A program made the translations under genes and the position numbers. Positions 1 through 5,447 of a stretch of 5,447 nt of DNA are shown here, piece after piece; position 1 is the stretch's first letter; every line of letters begins with the position of its first letter. The stretch is from positions 1 through 5,447 of the forward strand of contig JAUUZB010000364.1 of assembly GCA_030590185.1 (NCBI GenBank), given 5' to 3'. This DNA is from Deltaproteobacteria bacterium (GTDB lineage: Bacteria > Myxococcota > XYA12-FULL-58-9 > JAUUZB01). Under the pieces are notes generated by a model, which was not told where the DNA came from, did no database searches, and saw only the letters and a program-made list of their open reading frames with translations.

Positions 1-80
1 GCGCCGTGCAAGAACCTGCTCGCAACGCGTCGCAAGACCTGGAGGGCCAGCGCCGCGCAGCGTCAGGTTCAGCACGGCGC
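1..80. repeat. Imperfect inverted repeat at the window edge
   Basis: Left arm GCGCCGTGC (1-9), AA, GAACCTG (12-18) pairs with right arm CAGGTTC (64-70), A, GCACGGCGC (72-80): sixteen Watson-Crick pairs with a 2/1 bulge. A small inner dyad CTGG/CCAG (39-42/47-50) could cap the structure. The left arm begins at base 1, so it may continue outside the window. No T-run follows, so it does not look like an intrinsic terminator. It could be a structured RNA, the end of a small mobile element, or chance pairing in GC-rich DNA. The pairing is seen directly; any role is unknown. Confidence 0.5.
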
Positions 81-97
81 GCGCCAGGGCTCATGTC

Positions 98-111
98 TGG
101 CGGAACCGCCA
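98..111. repeat. Short interrupted dyad, TGGCGG-AA-CCGCCA
   Basis: Six-base arms with a 2-base spacer lie between the edge inverted repeat and the tandem array. The size and symmetry would fit a binding site for a dimeric regulator, but the site is about 540 bp upstream of jetA and no promoter is recognisable next to it. It may be chance in GC-rich DNA. Confidence 0.25.
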
Positions 112-112
112 C

Positions 113-316
113 AGTCCCGCGTGGGGATGAGACGAGAGTCCCATGTGGGGCCGGAGCCGGGAAGTCCCACATGGAGGGCCGAAGCCGGGAAGTCCCATGT
201 GGGGCCGAAGCCGGGAAGTCCCACATGTGGGGCCGAAGCCGGGAAGTCCCACGTGGGGGGCCGAAGCCGGGAAGTCCCACGTGGGGGCCGAAGCCGGGAA
301 GTCCCATGTGGGGCCC
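113..316. repeat. Tandem array of about eight 24-28 bp palindrome-containing units
   Basis: AGTCCC recurs at 113, 137, 163, 191, 217, 245, 273 and 300, giving steps of 24, 26, 28, 26, 28, 28 and 27 bp. The fullest unit (217-244) reads AGTCCCACATGTGGGG then CCGAAGCCGGGA. The second half is almost invariant in the inner copies. Variation is concentrated in the centre, which is CCCATGTGGGG, CCCACATGTGGGG or CCCACGTGGGG. Perfect palindromes occur at 220-231 (CCCACATGTGGG), 248-257 and 276-285 (CCCACGTGGG). GGC-CGAA-GCC in each unit can form a small hairpin. The first and last copies are degenerate or partial, as usual at array edges. There are no unique spacers, so this is not CRISPR. It is a minisatellite, a multi-site operator, or an array of RNA hairpins. 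Confidence 0.85.
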
Positions 317-648
317 ACGGACGAGCTCGCCATCGACGGTTCCGCGTCCCCGTCCGTCCGACCCGACGCATCCCATTGCCACGGCTCGCGGACCACCGCC
401 GGCCGTCTGGTCTTGCTCCCCGTCGCTCTCCAAACGTGCCTTCCGGCACCGCAGCCCATGGCAGCACGGCCCCCCTCCCCTCGATGCCCCAGCAACAGCG
501 CCCGAGAAACCTCCGAACGATCACACCCACACCGGGCGGCCCAAAATGCCTCCGAACGGCAGGCGTGGGCGGTGCTCTGCACCCGACCCGGCGAGCCCAT
601 CCACCCCAACCCTTGCCACCCCTCACCCCCTGATCCATTCTCCGCCCC
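317..648. other. C-rich non-coding leader upstream of jetA
   Basis: No supported gene lies here. The + strand is rich in C, most clearly over the last 60 bases, and the frames open through this stretch give low-complexity Pro/Arg/Ser peptides without domain character. I see no convincing -10/-35 pair, terminator or riboswitch. The operon promoter presumably lies here or within the repeats upstream, but I cannot place it. An in-frame TGA at 631-633 closes the jetA frame just before its start. There is no Shine-Dalgarno sequence directly upstream of 649. Confidence 0.5.
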
Positions 649-3078
649 ATGCCGCGTGGGAGTGCCGACAACCCGCCCATCCCATCCAAGGCCGTCCCCC
701 AGGCCAACAGCCTCGCGAAACTGCGACGGCTCGTCGAGCTCGTCGCGGCCGGGGTCACAGCCTCGCCTGAGCTCCAGCAAGGGATCGCGCTGTCGCCGCG
801 CCACCTGGGCTACTACCTCCTCGCCGCACAGACCCTCGATTGGGTTGCCACCGGCACTGAGTCGGTGAGGAGGGTGACAGATCTGATCGTCACGACGCGG
901 GGCCGCCGCTTGCTCGCCACGACGCAGGATAGCCTGGCCGAGGCCGTTGCGGTGGCCAACGCCATCGAGGACAGCGCAGGCATCCGCGGCGCCGTCGGCT
1001 CGTACCTCACCGAGTACGGAATCGGGGTTGATGATCTCGCAGGGCGCATCGCCCGCCGTGCCGGCCTGTCGCCGGCCACCGCGCACCGACGGGCCGGGTG
1101 CCTGGTCGCGTGGCGATCGCAGCTCGAGGCGCGGGGATGGCATTCTGACGCGCCGGGGGCCGAGCCCGTCGCCGACGCCGCCCCTGAGTCCGATCCGCCC
1201 GCCCCCGAGTCCGATCCGCCCGCCCTCGAGTCCGACCCGCCCGGCCCCGAGTCCGGCCCACCCGCCCCCGAGTCCGGCCCACCCGCCCCCGAGTCCGGCC
1301 CACGACCTTTTTTGTCGGAGCCCTCTGGTACTGAACACTCGTCCACCATGAAGAACCGTGTACACGAGCCTGGCCAGAGCACCCGCGAGAAGAGCGCAAA
1401 CGCGCCAGCCGGGCACGCGCCACCCAACGACGCCCCACCCGCCGACGCCCCACCCGCCGACGCCCCGCCCAGCGACGCCTCGCCCAGCGACGCCTCGCCC
1501 GCCAACCCCCCACCCAACGACGCCCAGCCCGCGCCGGTCATCCTCCAACCCCAACCAGCCTTCAAATACGTCACCGGCGACCACGCGCCGATCTACCGCG
1601 CCATCGTCCAAGTCTTCTTCGCCGCCAAACAGCGTTACGTCATCGAGCTGCGTCCCGCCGATGTCGAACGCGAAATCGTCGCCGGGGGCTTCCACGCCCC
1701 CCTCGCCGACACCGACGCACTCAACTACCACCTCGACAAGCTCGTGGAGTGGGGCAACCTCTCCGCCGCCCACGACACCGCCGCGGTCGCCACCATCGAG
1801 GATTTCCATAAAAAGAGCTTCGTCTACCACCTCACGGCTGTCGGCGAGGCAGCGCACCGCGCCGTTCTCCACGTCGAGGCCACCGTCGGTCGCTCGGGCT
1901 CCCTGCAATCCAACATGCTGCTGGAAATCCGGGACAGCCTGCGCGCCCTCGCCGCCCTCGGCCAGCAGGGGGCACCGGATCCAGAGCGCACCCTGCGCAG
2001 CATGCACGCCCTGTTCAGCGCCTTTGACACGCTCACCGGGGAGGCGGCGCACTTCATCGGCGAGGTCAGCGAGAGCTTCGCCGCCGACCGCATCGAGGAG
2101 GAGCTGTTCGTCCTGCGCAAGCAGGCGTTGGTCACCTACATCAGCCGTTTCGTCGACCACCTGCGCAAGCTAGCGGGGGAGATCGCCGCCGGCGTGCGAG
2201 CGGTGGAAGCGGGAGGCGTCGAACGATTGCTCGCGGCCGCCGCCACCTCGGCGGACCTTCCCCCTCCCCTCGGTCACGAGGACCCGCGCGCGGTTTGGCT
2301 CGACACGCAACGGCACCGCTGGGCCGGGATGAAGGGTTGGTTCTGCGCCGTTGGTGGCCTCGAGCCTACGGTGGAGCGGCTGGCCGCCGTTGCGGTGGAG
2401 GCGATCCTCGGGCTAACCCGGGCCCTCGGACGCCTCAACAGCCAGCGCACGCAGCCCGTCGATCGCCAGGCCGACTACCTCACCCTGGCGCGTTGGTTCA
2501 GCGCCTGCGGGACCAACCGCGAGGCGCACAAACTCTACGAGGCGGCCTTCGGTCTCTACGGCGTACGTCACTTCCACATCGCCGAGGAGGATCCCGACCT
2601 CGCCCGCCCGGGGGAGTCCTGGTGGCAAACGGCGCCGGTCACCGTGCCCACCTCCCTGCGTGCCCGGGGTAGGTTGAGCCGTGCCGGCCGACCCGCCGCC
2701 GCACCGGACCACGGGGCGGGCCGCGCTTGGATAGCCCAACGCCAGCGCCGCGAACGTGAGCAGCTCGCGAGCGCCCAGCGTCGGTTCGCGGGCAAGGGTG
2801 AGATGTGTTTGAGCGATCTGGCCGAGATCTCCAGCGCCGAGCTCGACCTGCTGCTCGCCCTGCTCGACGAGGCGCTCGCCTCGCCCCGCCGTGCCGACGG
2901 CAGCCGCATCACCCGCACCGCCGACGGGCGCCTCACGGTGGTCTTGAGGCCGCCGGACGACCCTGAGGCCTGGACAGAGCTGAGCACACCCCGGGGACGG
3001 CTGCGCTGCCGGGATTATCGCATCGAGGTTCGTGAGGGGGCCGGTACGCGGTCCGCCCCCAAGGAGGTCGCGTCGTGA
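649..3078 (+). CDS. jetA: JetA-like protein (TIGR02677/DUF2397), N-terminal domain fusion
   Basis: Predicted kleisin-like subunit of a type II Wadjet complex, 809 aa. The family body runs from about residue 304 to 797: FKYVTGDHAPIYRAIVQVFF at 305-324, then LVEWGNL (365-371), IEDFHKKSFVYHLT (383-396), GEAAHRA (399-405), GSLQSNMLLEIRDSLRAL (417-434) and ADYLTLARWF (608-617). These are what I expect of TIGR02677, which is normally about 500 aa. The extra 300 residues are a helical domain (about 20-163) with SPRHLGYYLLAAQTLDWV and TTRGRRLL, ending SPATAHRRAGCLVAW, similar to the winged-helix DUF7226-like module of some restriction enzymes, followed by a repetitive linker (165-300). ATG 649 is the first start after an in-frame stop at 631-633. 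It lacks a clear ribosome binding site. ATG 1348 (M234) is the main alternative start. The JetA body is well supported. The N-terminal family name is a weaker, by-eye match. Confidence 0.88.
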   Translation: MPRGSADNPPIPSKAVPQANSLAKLRRLVELVAAGVTASPELQQGIALSPRHLGYYLLAAQTLDWVATGTESVRRVTDLIVTTRGRRLLATTQDSLAEAVAVANAIEDSAGIRGAVGSYLTEYGIGVDDLAGRIARRAGLSPATAHRRAGCLVAWRSQLEARGWHSDAPGAEPVADAAPESDPPAPESDPPALESDPPGPESGPPAPESGPPAPESGPRPFLSEPSGTEHSSTMKNRVHEPGQSTREKSANAPAGHAPPNDAPPADAPPADAPPSDASPSDASPANPPPNDAQPAPVILQPQPAFKYVTGDHAPIYRAIVQVFFAAKQRYVIELRPADVEREIVAGGFHAPLADTDALNYHLDKLVEWGNLSAAHDTAAVATIEDFHKKSFVYHLTAVGEAAHRAVLHVEATVGRSGSLQSNMLLEIRDSLRALAALGQQGAPDPERTLRSMHALFSAFDTLTGEAAHFIGEVSESFAADRIEEELFVLRKQALVTYISRFVDHLRKLAGEIAAGVRAVEAGGVERLLAAAATSADLPPPLGHEDPRAVWLDTQRHRWAGMKGWFCAVGGLEPTVERLAAVAVEAILGLTRALGRLNSQRTQPVDRQADYLTLARWFSACGTNREAHKLYEAAFGLYGVRHFHIAEEDPDLARPGESWWQTAPVTVPTSLRARGRLSRAGRPAAAPDHGAGRAWIAQRQRREREQLASAQRRFAGKGEMCLSDLAEISSAELDLLLALLDEALASPRRADGSRITRTADGRLTVVLRPPDDPEAWTELSTPRGRLRCRDYRIEVREGAGTRSAPKEVAS
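1183..1302 (+). repeat. 21-bp tandem repeat encoding PESDPPA-type heptads
   Basis: Six in-frame units, the last incomplete, encode a seven-residue period at residues 179-218 of JetA: PESDPPA twice, LESDPPG, PESGPPA twice, PESGP. The first three carry Asp and the last three Gly at the fourth position, suggesting stepwise expansion of two subtypes. The result is a Pro-rich, acidic, presumably extended linker between the N-terminal domain and the JetA body. Confidence 0.85.
1308..1351 (+). other. T6 run and internal ATGA stop/start overlap in the jetA linker
   Basis: T6 at 1308-1313 (codons CCT TTT TTG) is the longest homopolymer of A or T I noticed in this GC-rich window. Reading one base forward after it leads to TGA at 1349-1351, which overlaps the in-frame jetA ATG at 1348-1350 as ATGA. 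Reading one base back leads to TGA at 1332-1334. The layout resembles two overlapping, translationally coupled genes merged by a single-base change, or a slippage site that releases the N-terminal domain. As given, the frame is intact through the site. No good ribosome binding site precedes 1348. Confidence 0.45.
1414..1533 (+). repeat. 15-bp tandem repeat encoding DAPPA/DASPS pentads
   Basis: Eight in-frame pentads cover JetA residues 256-295: HAPPN, DAPPA twice, DAPPS, DASPS, DASPA, NPPPN, DAQPA. The sequence and period are unrelated to the 21-bp repeat upstream, so the linker expanded twice independently. It ends just before the TIGR02677-like body begins. Confidence 0.85.
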
Positions 3079-3103
3079 GCTCCCTCGGCATTCGGCTCGA
3101 AAC
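3049..3103 (+). repeat. Direct repeat, copy 1 (jetA end / jetB-like start)
   Basis: Copy 1 of a duplicated gene junction. It matches 3144-3198 at a 95-bp offset with five mismatches in 55 bases (3058, 3060, 3063, 3068, 3095) and an identical 26-bp core (3069-3094). It covers the last JetA codons (RSAPKEVAS), the AAGGAGG site, the jetA stop, and a GTG followed by codons for SSLGIRLET, the same start as JetB. Confidence 0.93.
3061..3067 (+). promoter_or_regulatory. Ribosome binding site AAGGAGG for the 32-codon ORF
   Basis: A consensus Shine-Dalgarno sequence lies 7 bases before GTG 3075, inside the jetA coding end. It is the best-matching site in the window and serves the first copy of the duplicated start, not the true jetB start. 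Confidence 0.75.
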
Positions 3104-3173
3104 GAACGCTGGCGCCGCCCGGTCCGCCGCCCGGTCCGCCGCCCGGTCCGCCGCAAAAGAGGCCGCGTCGTGA
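3075..3173 (+). CDS. 32-codon ORF created by the junction duplication
   Basis: GTG 3075 overlaps the jetA stop (GTGA, 3075-3078), and the ORF's own TGA (3171-3173) overlaps the jetB GTG (GTGA, 3170-3173). The peptide starts MSSLGIRLET, identical to the JetB N-terminus. It continues through three RSAA units and ends KEAAS, a near copy of the JetA C-terminus KEVAS. Because the duplication offset is 95 bp (3n+2), the first start reads exactly to the copied jetA stop. It has the strongest ribosome binding site here. It may be translated as a coupling peptide that relays ribosomes from jetA to jetB, or be only a scar. No independent function is suggested by its composition. Confidence 0.5.
   Translation: MSSLGIRLETNAGAARSAARSAARSAAKEAAS
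3120..3155 (+). repeat. Three 12-bp units CGGTCCGCCGCC
   Basis: Tandem copies at 3120-3131, 3132-3143 and 3144-3155 (last base A) encode RSAA three times in the small ORF. A related CGGTCCGCC lies at the JetA C-terminus (3049-3057), which marks the edge of the 95-bp duplication and suggests slippage or unequal exchange at this motif. Confidence 0.85.
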
Positions 3174-3198
3174 GCTCCCTCGGCATTCGCCTCGAAAC
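3144..3198 (+). repeat. Direct repeat, copy 2 (true jetB start)
   Basis: Copy 2 of the duplicated junction, carrying the functional jetB GTG at 3170. Relative to copy 1 the Shine-Dalgarno is changed from AAGGAGG to AAGAGG, and CGG is changed to CGC, synonymous for Arg, at 3188-3190. Confidence 0.93.
3155..3162 (+). promoter_or_regulatory. Ribosome binding site AAAAGAGG for jetB
   Basis: A purine-rich site 7 bases before GTG 3170, weaker than the AAGGAGG of the first junction copy by one base. It supports GTG 3170 as the jetB start. Confidence 0.6.
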
Positions 3199-4363
3199 CA
3201 CCAATCGCGCCGAGCGCACCCGCGCCCTACGCGGACTGTGGGCGCGGCCACTGATCACGTCCGACACCGACCCCGACCTCTTCGGGCTCGTAGTGCGCCA
3301 CCGTGCCTGGCTATCCGCCTGGCTCGCCGACAACCCCGGCCTCAAGCTCGTCGTCCAACCCCAGGCCGGCTTCGCGCGCCTACACCAAATCCCCGCCTGC
3401 CCGCGGGGCACGCACCCCGCCGAGGTCCGCGGCCGAACCTTCGACCGCCGCCGCTATGTCCTACTTTGCCTCACCCTCGCCGCCCTCGACCGCTCGGGCC
3501 GCAAGCAAACCACCCTGTCCAACCTGGCCAAAATCGTCGAAGAGCTCAGCCGTGACACGCCAGACTGCGAGCGCTTCGACTCCACCCGGTTCGCGGAGCG
3601 GCGGGCCTTTGTCGATGTCCTGCGCTGGCTCGTCGCGAGGTCCGTGCTCCAGCTTCGCGACGGCGACGCCGAACGCTACACAAAGGACCGCGACGGCGAC
3701 GCGCTCTACGACGTCGCCGAGCACCTGCTCGGTCAGCTCATCGCCTCTCCGGTTCCCCCCTCCCTCGCCGAAGAGCCCAGCCGCCTCCTCGAGGAGCAGT
3801 ACCCGGCCACCGAGGAGGGCGAACGGCTCCGCGCTCGCCACCAGGCCCTGCGCCAAATCTGCGAAGACCCGGTGGTCTACTTCGAGGCGCTCACCCCGCG
3901 GGCCGCCGACTGGGTCGACCACGGCCGGGGGTTCATCTACCGGCTCGTCGAGGAAGATCTCGGCATGCAGGTGGAGCGCCGGCGCGAGGGTCTCGCCGCC
4001 GTCGATCCCGCCGGGGAGCTCACCGACACGCGATTCCCCGACGCCGGCTCCACCGTCAAGCACGCCGCGCTCCTCTTGGCCGAACAGCTCACCGAGCACC
4101 GGCGGCTGCATGGCGACGGGGCGGTGCCACACGCCTGGATCGTCGAGCGCATCGAGCTGCTCGCGGAGGCGTACGGCGAACCTTGCGCCTGGAGCAAGCG
4201 CTTCGGCGGCGCCGACGGCGACGCCCGCCTCACCGACGAGGTGCTCACGCTGCTCGAAGCCTTCCGACTCGTGGAGGTCACGCCAGAGGGCGTCGTACCG
4301 TTACCGGCCATCGCGCGCTTCGCTCCGGCGGCGCCCGCGCCTGCGTCCGCCAAGGGAGACTGA
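3170..4363 (+). CDS. jetB: JetB-like protein (TIGR02678/DUF2398), type II Wadjet
   Basis: Predicted KITE-like subunit that would bind the JetA kleisin and JetC ATPase; 397 aa, close to my expectation for TIGR02678. Family features seen: an N-terminal helical segment with LRGLWARPLITSDTD (20-34), FDRRRYVLLCLTLAALDRSG (91-110), TTLSNLAKIV (114-123), GDALYDV (176-182), CEDPVVYFEAL (231-241), and the typical VERRREGLAAVDPAGELTD (268-286) followed by FPDAGSTVKHAALLLAEQL (289-307). The GTG start is chosen because SSLGIRLE looks like a native N-terminus, a ribosome binding site precedes it, and the frame upstream (open from 3032) gives only Arg/Pro-rich shadow sequence overlapping jetA. The stop touches the jetC start with no gap. 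The KITE role is inferred from the equivalent Wadjet subunit of type I. Confidence 0.92.
   Translation: MSSLGIRLETTNRAERTRALRGLWARPLITSDTDPDLFGLVVRHRAWLSAWLADNPGLKLVVQPQAGFARLHQIPACPRGTHPAEVRGRTFDRRRYVLLCLTLAALDRSGRKQTTLSNLAKIVEELSRDTPDCERFDSTRFAERRAFVDVLRWLVARSVLQLRDGDAERYTKDRDGDALYDVAEHLLGQLIASPVPPSLAEEPSRLLEEQYPATEEGERLRARHQALRQICEDPVVYFEALTPRAADWVDHGRGFIYRLVEEDLGMQVERRREGLAAVDPAGELTDTRFPDAGSTVKHAALLLAEQLTEHRRLHGDGAVPHAWIVERIELLAEAYGEPCAWSKRFGGADGDARLTDEVLTLLEAFRLVEVTPEGVVPLPAIARFAPAAPAPASAKGD
4352..4358 (+). promoter_or_regulatory. Ribosome binding site AAGGGAG for jetC
   Basis: AAGGGAG lies 5 bases before ATG 4364, inside the end of jetB. With the TGA-ATG abutment it indicates translational coupling of jetB and jetC. 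Confidence 0.65.
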
Positions 4364-5447
4364 ATGCAAATCGTACCGACCATCGCCAAGATGCCCGACC
4401 CGGACACAGAGCGCTGGCAACCCCTGCGGGCCGGCATTCAAAACCTCTGGGAGTACGACGACCAACGCTTCGTCTTCCACGGCGGCCGGCTCCTGCTGCG
4501 CGGCCGCAACGAGTCCGGCAAAACCAAAGCCATCGAGGTTCTGCTGCCCTTCCTGTTCGACGCCGACCTGTCGCCCCAGCGGCTCGATCCCTTTGGCACC
4601 ACGTCGCGGCCCATGCGTTGGAACCTGCTCAACGACGCCAACCCCGACGTCAACCTCGCTGTCGGTTACGTCTGGCTCGAGCTCGGGCGGCGCGACGGCG
4701 ATCGCACGCGTACGCTCACCCTCGGCGCCGGGCTCAGGGCCAAGCGCAACACCAACGCCGTGGAGTCGTGGTACTTCATCAGCGAGCAACGCATCGACGC
4801 CGAGCTCGATCTCCTCGGCCGCGGCCGGGTGCCCTTGACCCGCGGTCAGCTCGAAGAGGCGATCGGCGCCGCCGGCAACGTGTTCACCAGGGGCCAGGAC
4901 TACCGGCGCGCGGTCAATGCGCGCCTCTTCGACCTGCCGGAGGATCAATACCGCGCCCTGGTGGAAACCCTGTTGCAGCTACGTCGCCCGCAGCTCTCCA
5001 AAACCCTCGACCCCGCCGGTCTCTCCGAAATCCTGGCGGTGAGCCTGCCGCCACTGGACCGCGGCGTGTTGTTGCCCCTCGCCGACGGCTTCGAGCGACT
5101 CGACTCGGACCGCAGAACCCGCGAGATGTATGTCACCACCACCGTCGCCGTCGACCGCTTCGTCGGCCTCTACCGCCGCTACGCGGCCGCCTGCGCCAAG
5201 GCTCGAACCAAAGAGCTCACCACCGCCGACAGCGCCCACAAAAGCGCCCGCGCGGATTTGCGACAGCGTGAGACCGCCCTGGATGTGGCTTCCTCGCGTA
5301 AAGCGGAGCTCGCTGAGCGTGCCCAACAACAACGCGCCGAGCTCGAGGCCCTCGATGTACGACTCGAGGTCCTCAAAACCTCCGATGCTTATCTCGGCGC
5401 CCGGGAGATCGATGAAGCGGAGCGGCAGGCTAGGAGCGCGGGAGCAC
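4364..5447 (+). CDS. jetC: JetC-like SMC ATPase (TIGR02680), 5' part
   Basis: N-terminal 361 residues of the SMC-like motor; the frame stays open to the window end. TIGR02680 proteins are usually well over 1,000 aa, so most of the coiled coil, the hinge-like part and the C-terminal ATPase half lie outside. Seen: RWQPLRAGIQNLWEYDD (17-33), GGRLLLRGRNESGKTKAIE (40-58) with the Walker A motif GRNESGKT at 47-54, LLPFLFDADLSPQRLDPFG (60-78), GYVWLELGR (101-109), VFTRGQDYR (173-181), and LLQLRRPQLSKTLDP (203-217). Charged helical sequence from about residue 275 looks like the start of the coiled coil. ATP binding by the dimerised heads drives DNA loop extrusion in known Wadjet complexes. The start is ATG 4364, preceded by AAGGGAG. 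It shares jetB's reading frame, separated only by one TGA. Confidence 0.93.
   Translation, partial: MQIVPTIAKMPDPDTERWQPLRAGIQNLWEYDDQRFVFHGGRLLLRGRNESGKTKAIEVLLPFLFDADLSPQRLDPFGTTSRPMRWNLLNDANPDVNLAVGYVWLELGRRDGDRTRTLTLGAGLRAKRNTNAVESWYFISEQRIDAELDLLGRGRVPLTRGQLEEAIGAAGNVFTRGQDYRRAVNARLFDLPEDQYRALVETLLQLRRPQLSKTLDPAGLSEILAVSLPPLDRGVLLPLADGFERLDSDRRTREMYVTTTVAVDRFVGLYRRYAAACAKARTKELTTADSAHKSARADLRQRETALDVASSRKAELAERAQQQRAELEALDVRLEVLKTSDAYLGAREIDEAERQARSAGA

Noticed and set aside
1..80. tRNA gene (length and terminal pairing suggestive)
   Set aside because: GGTTCAGCA lacks a proper T-arm stem and the conserved T-loop, and no D-arm or anticodon stem can be drawn on either strand.
113..316. 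CRISPR array
   Set aside because: Units are contiguous with no unique spacers of regular length, and no cas gene is present.
113..316. E-box (CACGTG) and kappaB-like (GGGACTTCCC) motifs in the array
   Set aside because: These are eukaryotic factor sites; in a bacterial locus the resemblance comes from the palindromic repeat unit.
6..868. Overlapping + strand frames over the repeat array (6-770, 121-633, 143-868)
   Set aside because: All three frames stay open because the array lacks stops. The products are repeats such as GRSREVP and GPKPGSP followed by Pro/Arg-rich sequence, with no domain character.
91..2160. Long minus-strand open frame (689 codons)
   Set aside because: It lies opposite jetA and the tandem arrays. 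Its protein is low-complexity Gly/Val/Arg and repeat-derived sequence with no domain, as expected of antisense frames in GC-rich DNA.
3075..3077. GTG 3075 as the jetB start
   Set aside because: Although followed by the same SSLGIRLET codons, it is out of frame with jetB and stops at 3171-3173.
3032..3169. Upstream GTG start for jetB at 3032
   Set aside because: The added residues are Arg/Pro-rich and overlap jetA coding sequence. GTG 3170 has a ribosome binding site and a sensible N-terminus.
3303..5271. Frames 3303-4838 and 4183-5271 on the + strand
   Set aside because: They overlap jetB and jetC in another frame and encode Ser/Pro- or Arg/Ala-rich shadow sequence, while the jetB and jetC frames show clear family motifs.

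Overview
The window carries the first three genes of a Wadjet-type (Jet) SMC defence operon, all on the + strand: jetA (649-3078), jetB (3170-4363) and the 5' part of jetC (4364 to the window end). The proteins match by eye the type II gene families TIGR02677/DUF2397, TIGR02678/DUF2398 and TIGR02680. The fourth gene, the JetD nuclease (TIGR02679/DUF2399), would lie downstream and is not in view. DNA is very GC-rich with C/G-ending codons and AAGGAGG-type ribosome binding sites. This suggests a high-GC bacterium such as a myxobacterium or an actinomycete; the sequence does not decide between them.

Bases 1-648 hold no gene I can support. From left to right there is an imperfect inverted repeat at the window edge (1-80), a small dyad (98-111), a tandem array of eight ~27-bp palindrome-containing units (113-316), and a C-rich stretch (317-648) without recognisable signals. 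Long open frames on both strands here come from GC bias and the repeats.

jetA is unusual. The TIGR02677-like body occupies only residues ~304-797. In front of it sit a separate N-terminal domain (residues ~20-163) resembling the winged-helix DUF7226-like module of some restriction endonucleases, and a repetitive Pro/Asp/Ala/Ser linker made from two different tandem repeats. A T6 run and an ATGA stop/start overlap inside the linker hint that this was once two coupled genes.

The jetA-jetB junction has been duplicated. About 55 bp spanning the jetA stop, ribosome binding site and jetB start occur twice, 95 bp apart. This leaves a 32-codon ORF (3075-3173) joined to both neighbours by GTGA overlaps. 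jetB and jetC then abut as TGA-ATG. In known Wadjet systems JetA (kleisin), JetB (KITE) and JetC (SMC ATPase) form a DNA-loop-extruding complex that presents circular plasmid DNA to the JetD nuclease. The tight overlaps here fit co-translation of such a complex.
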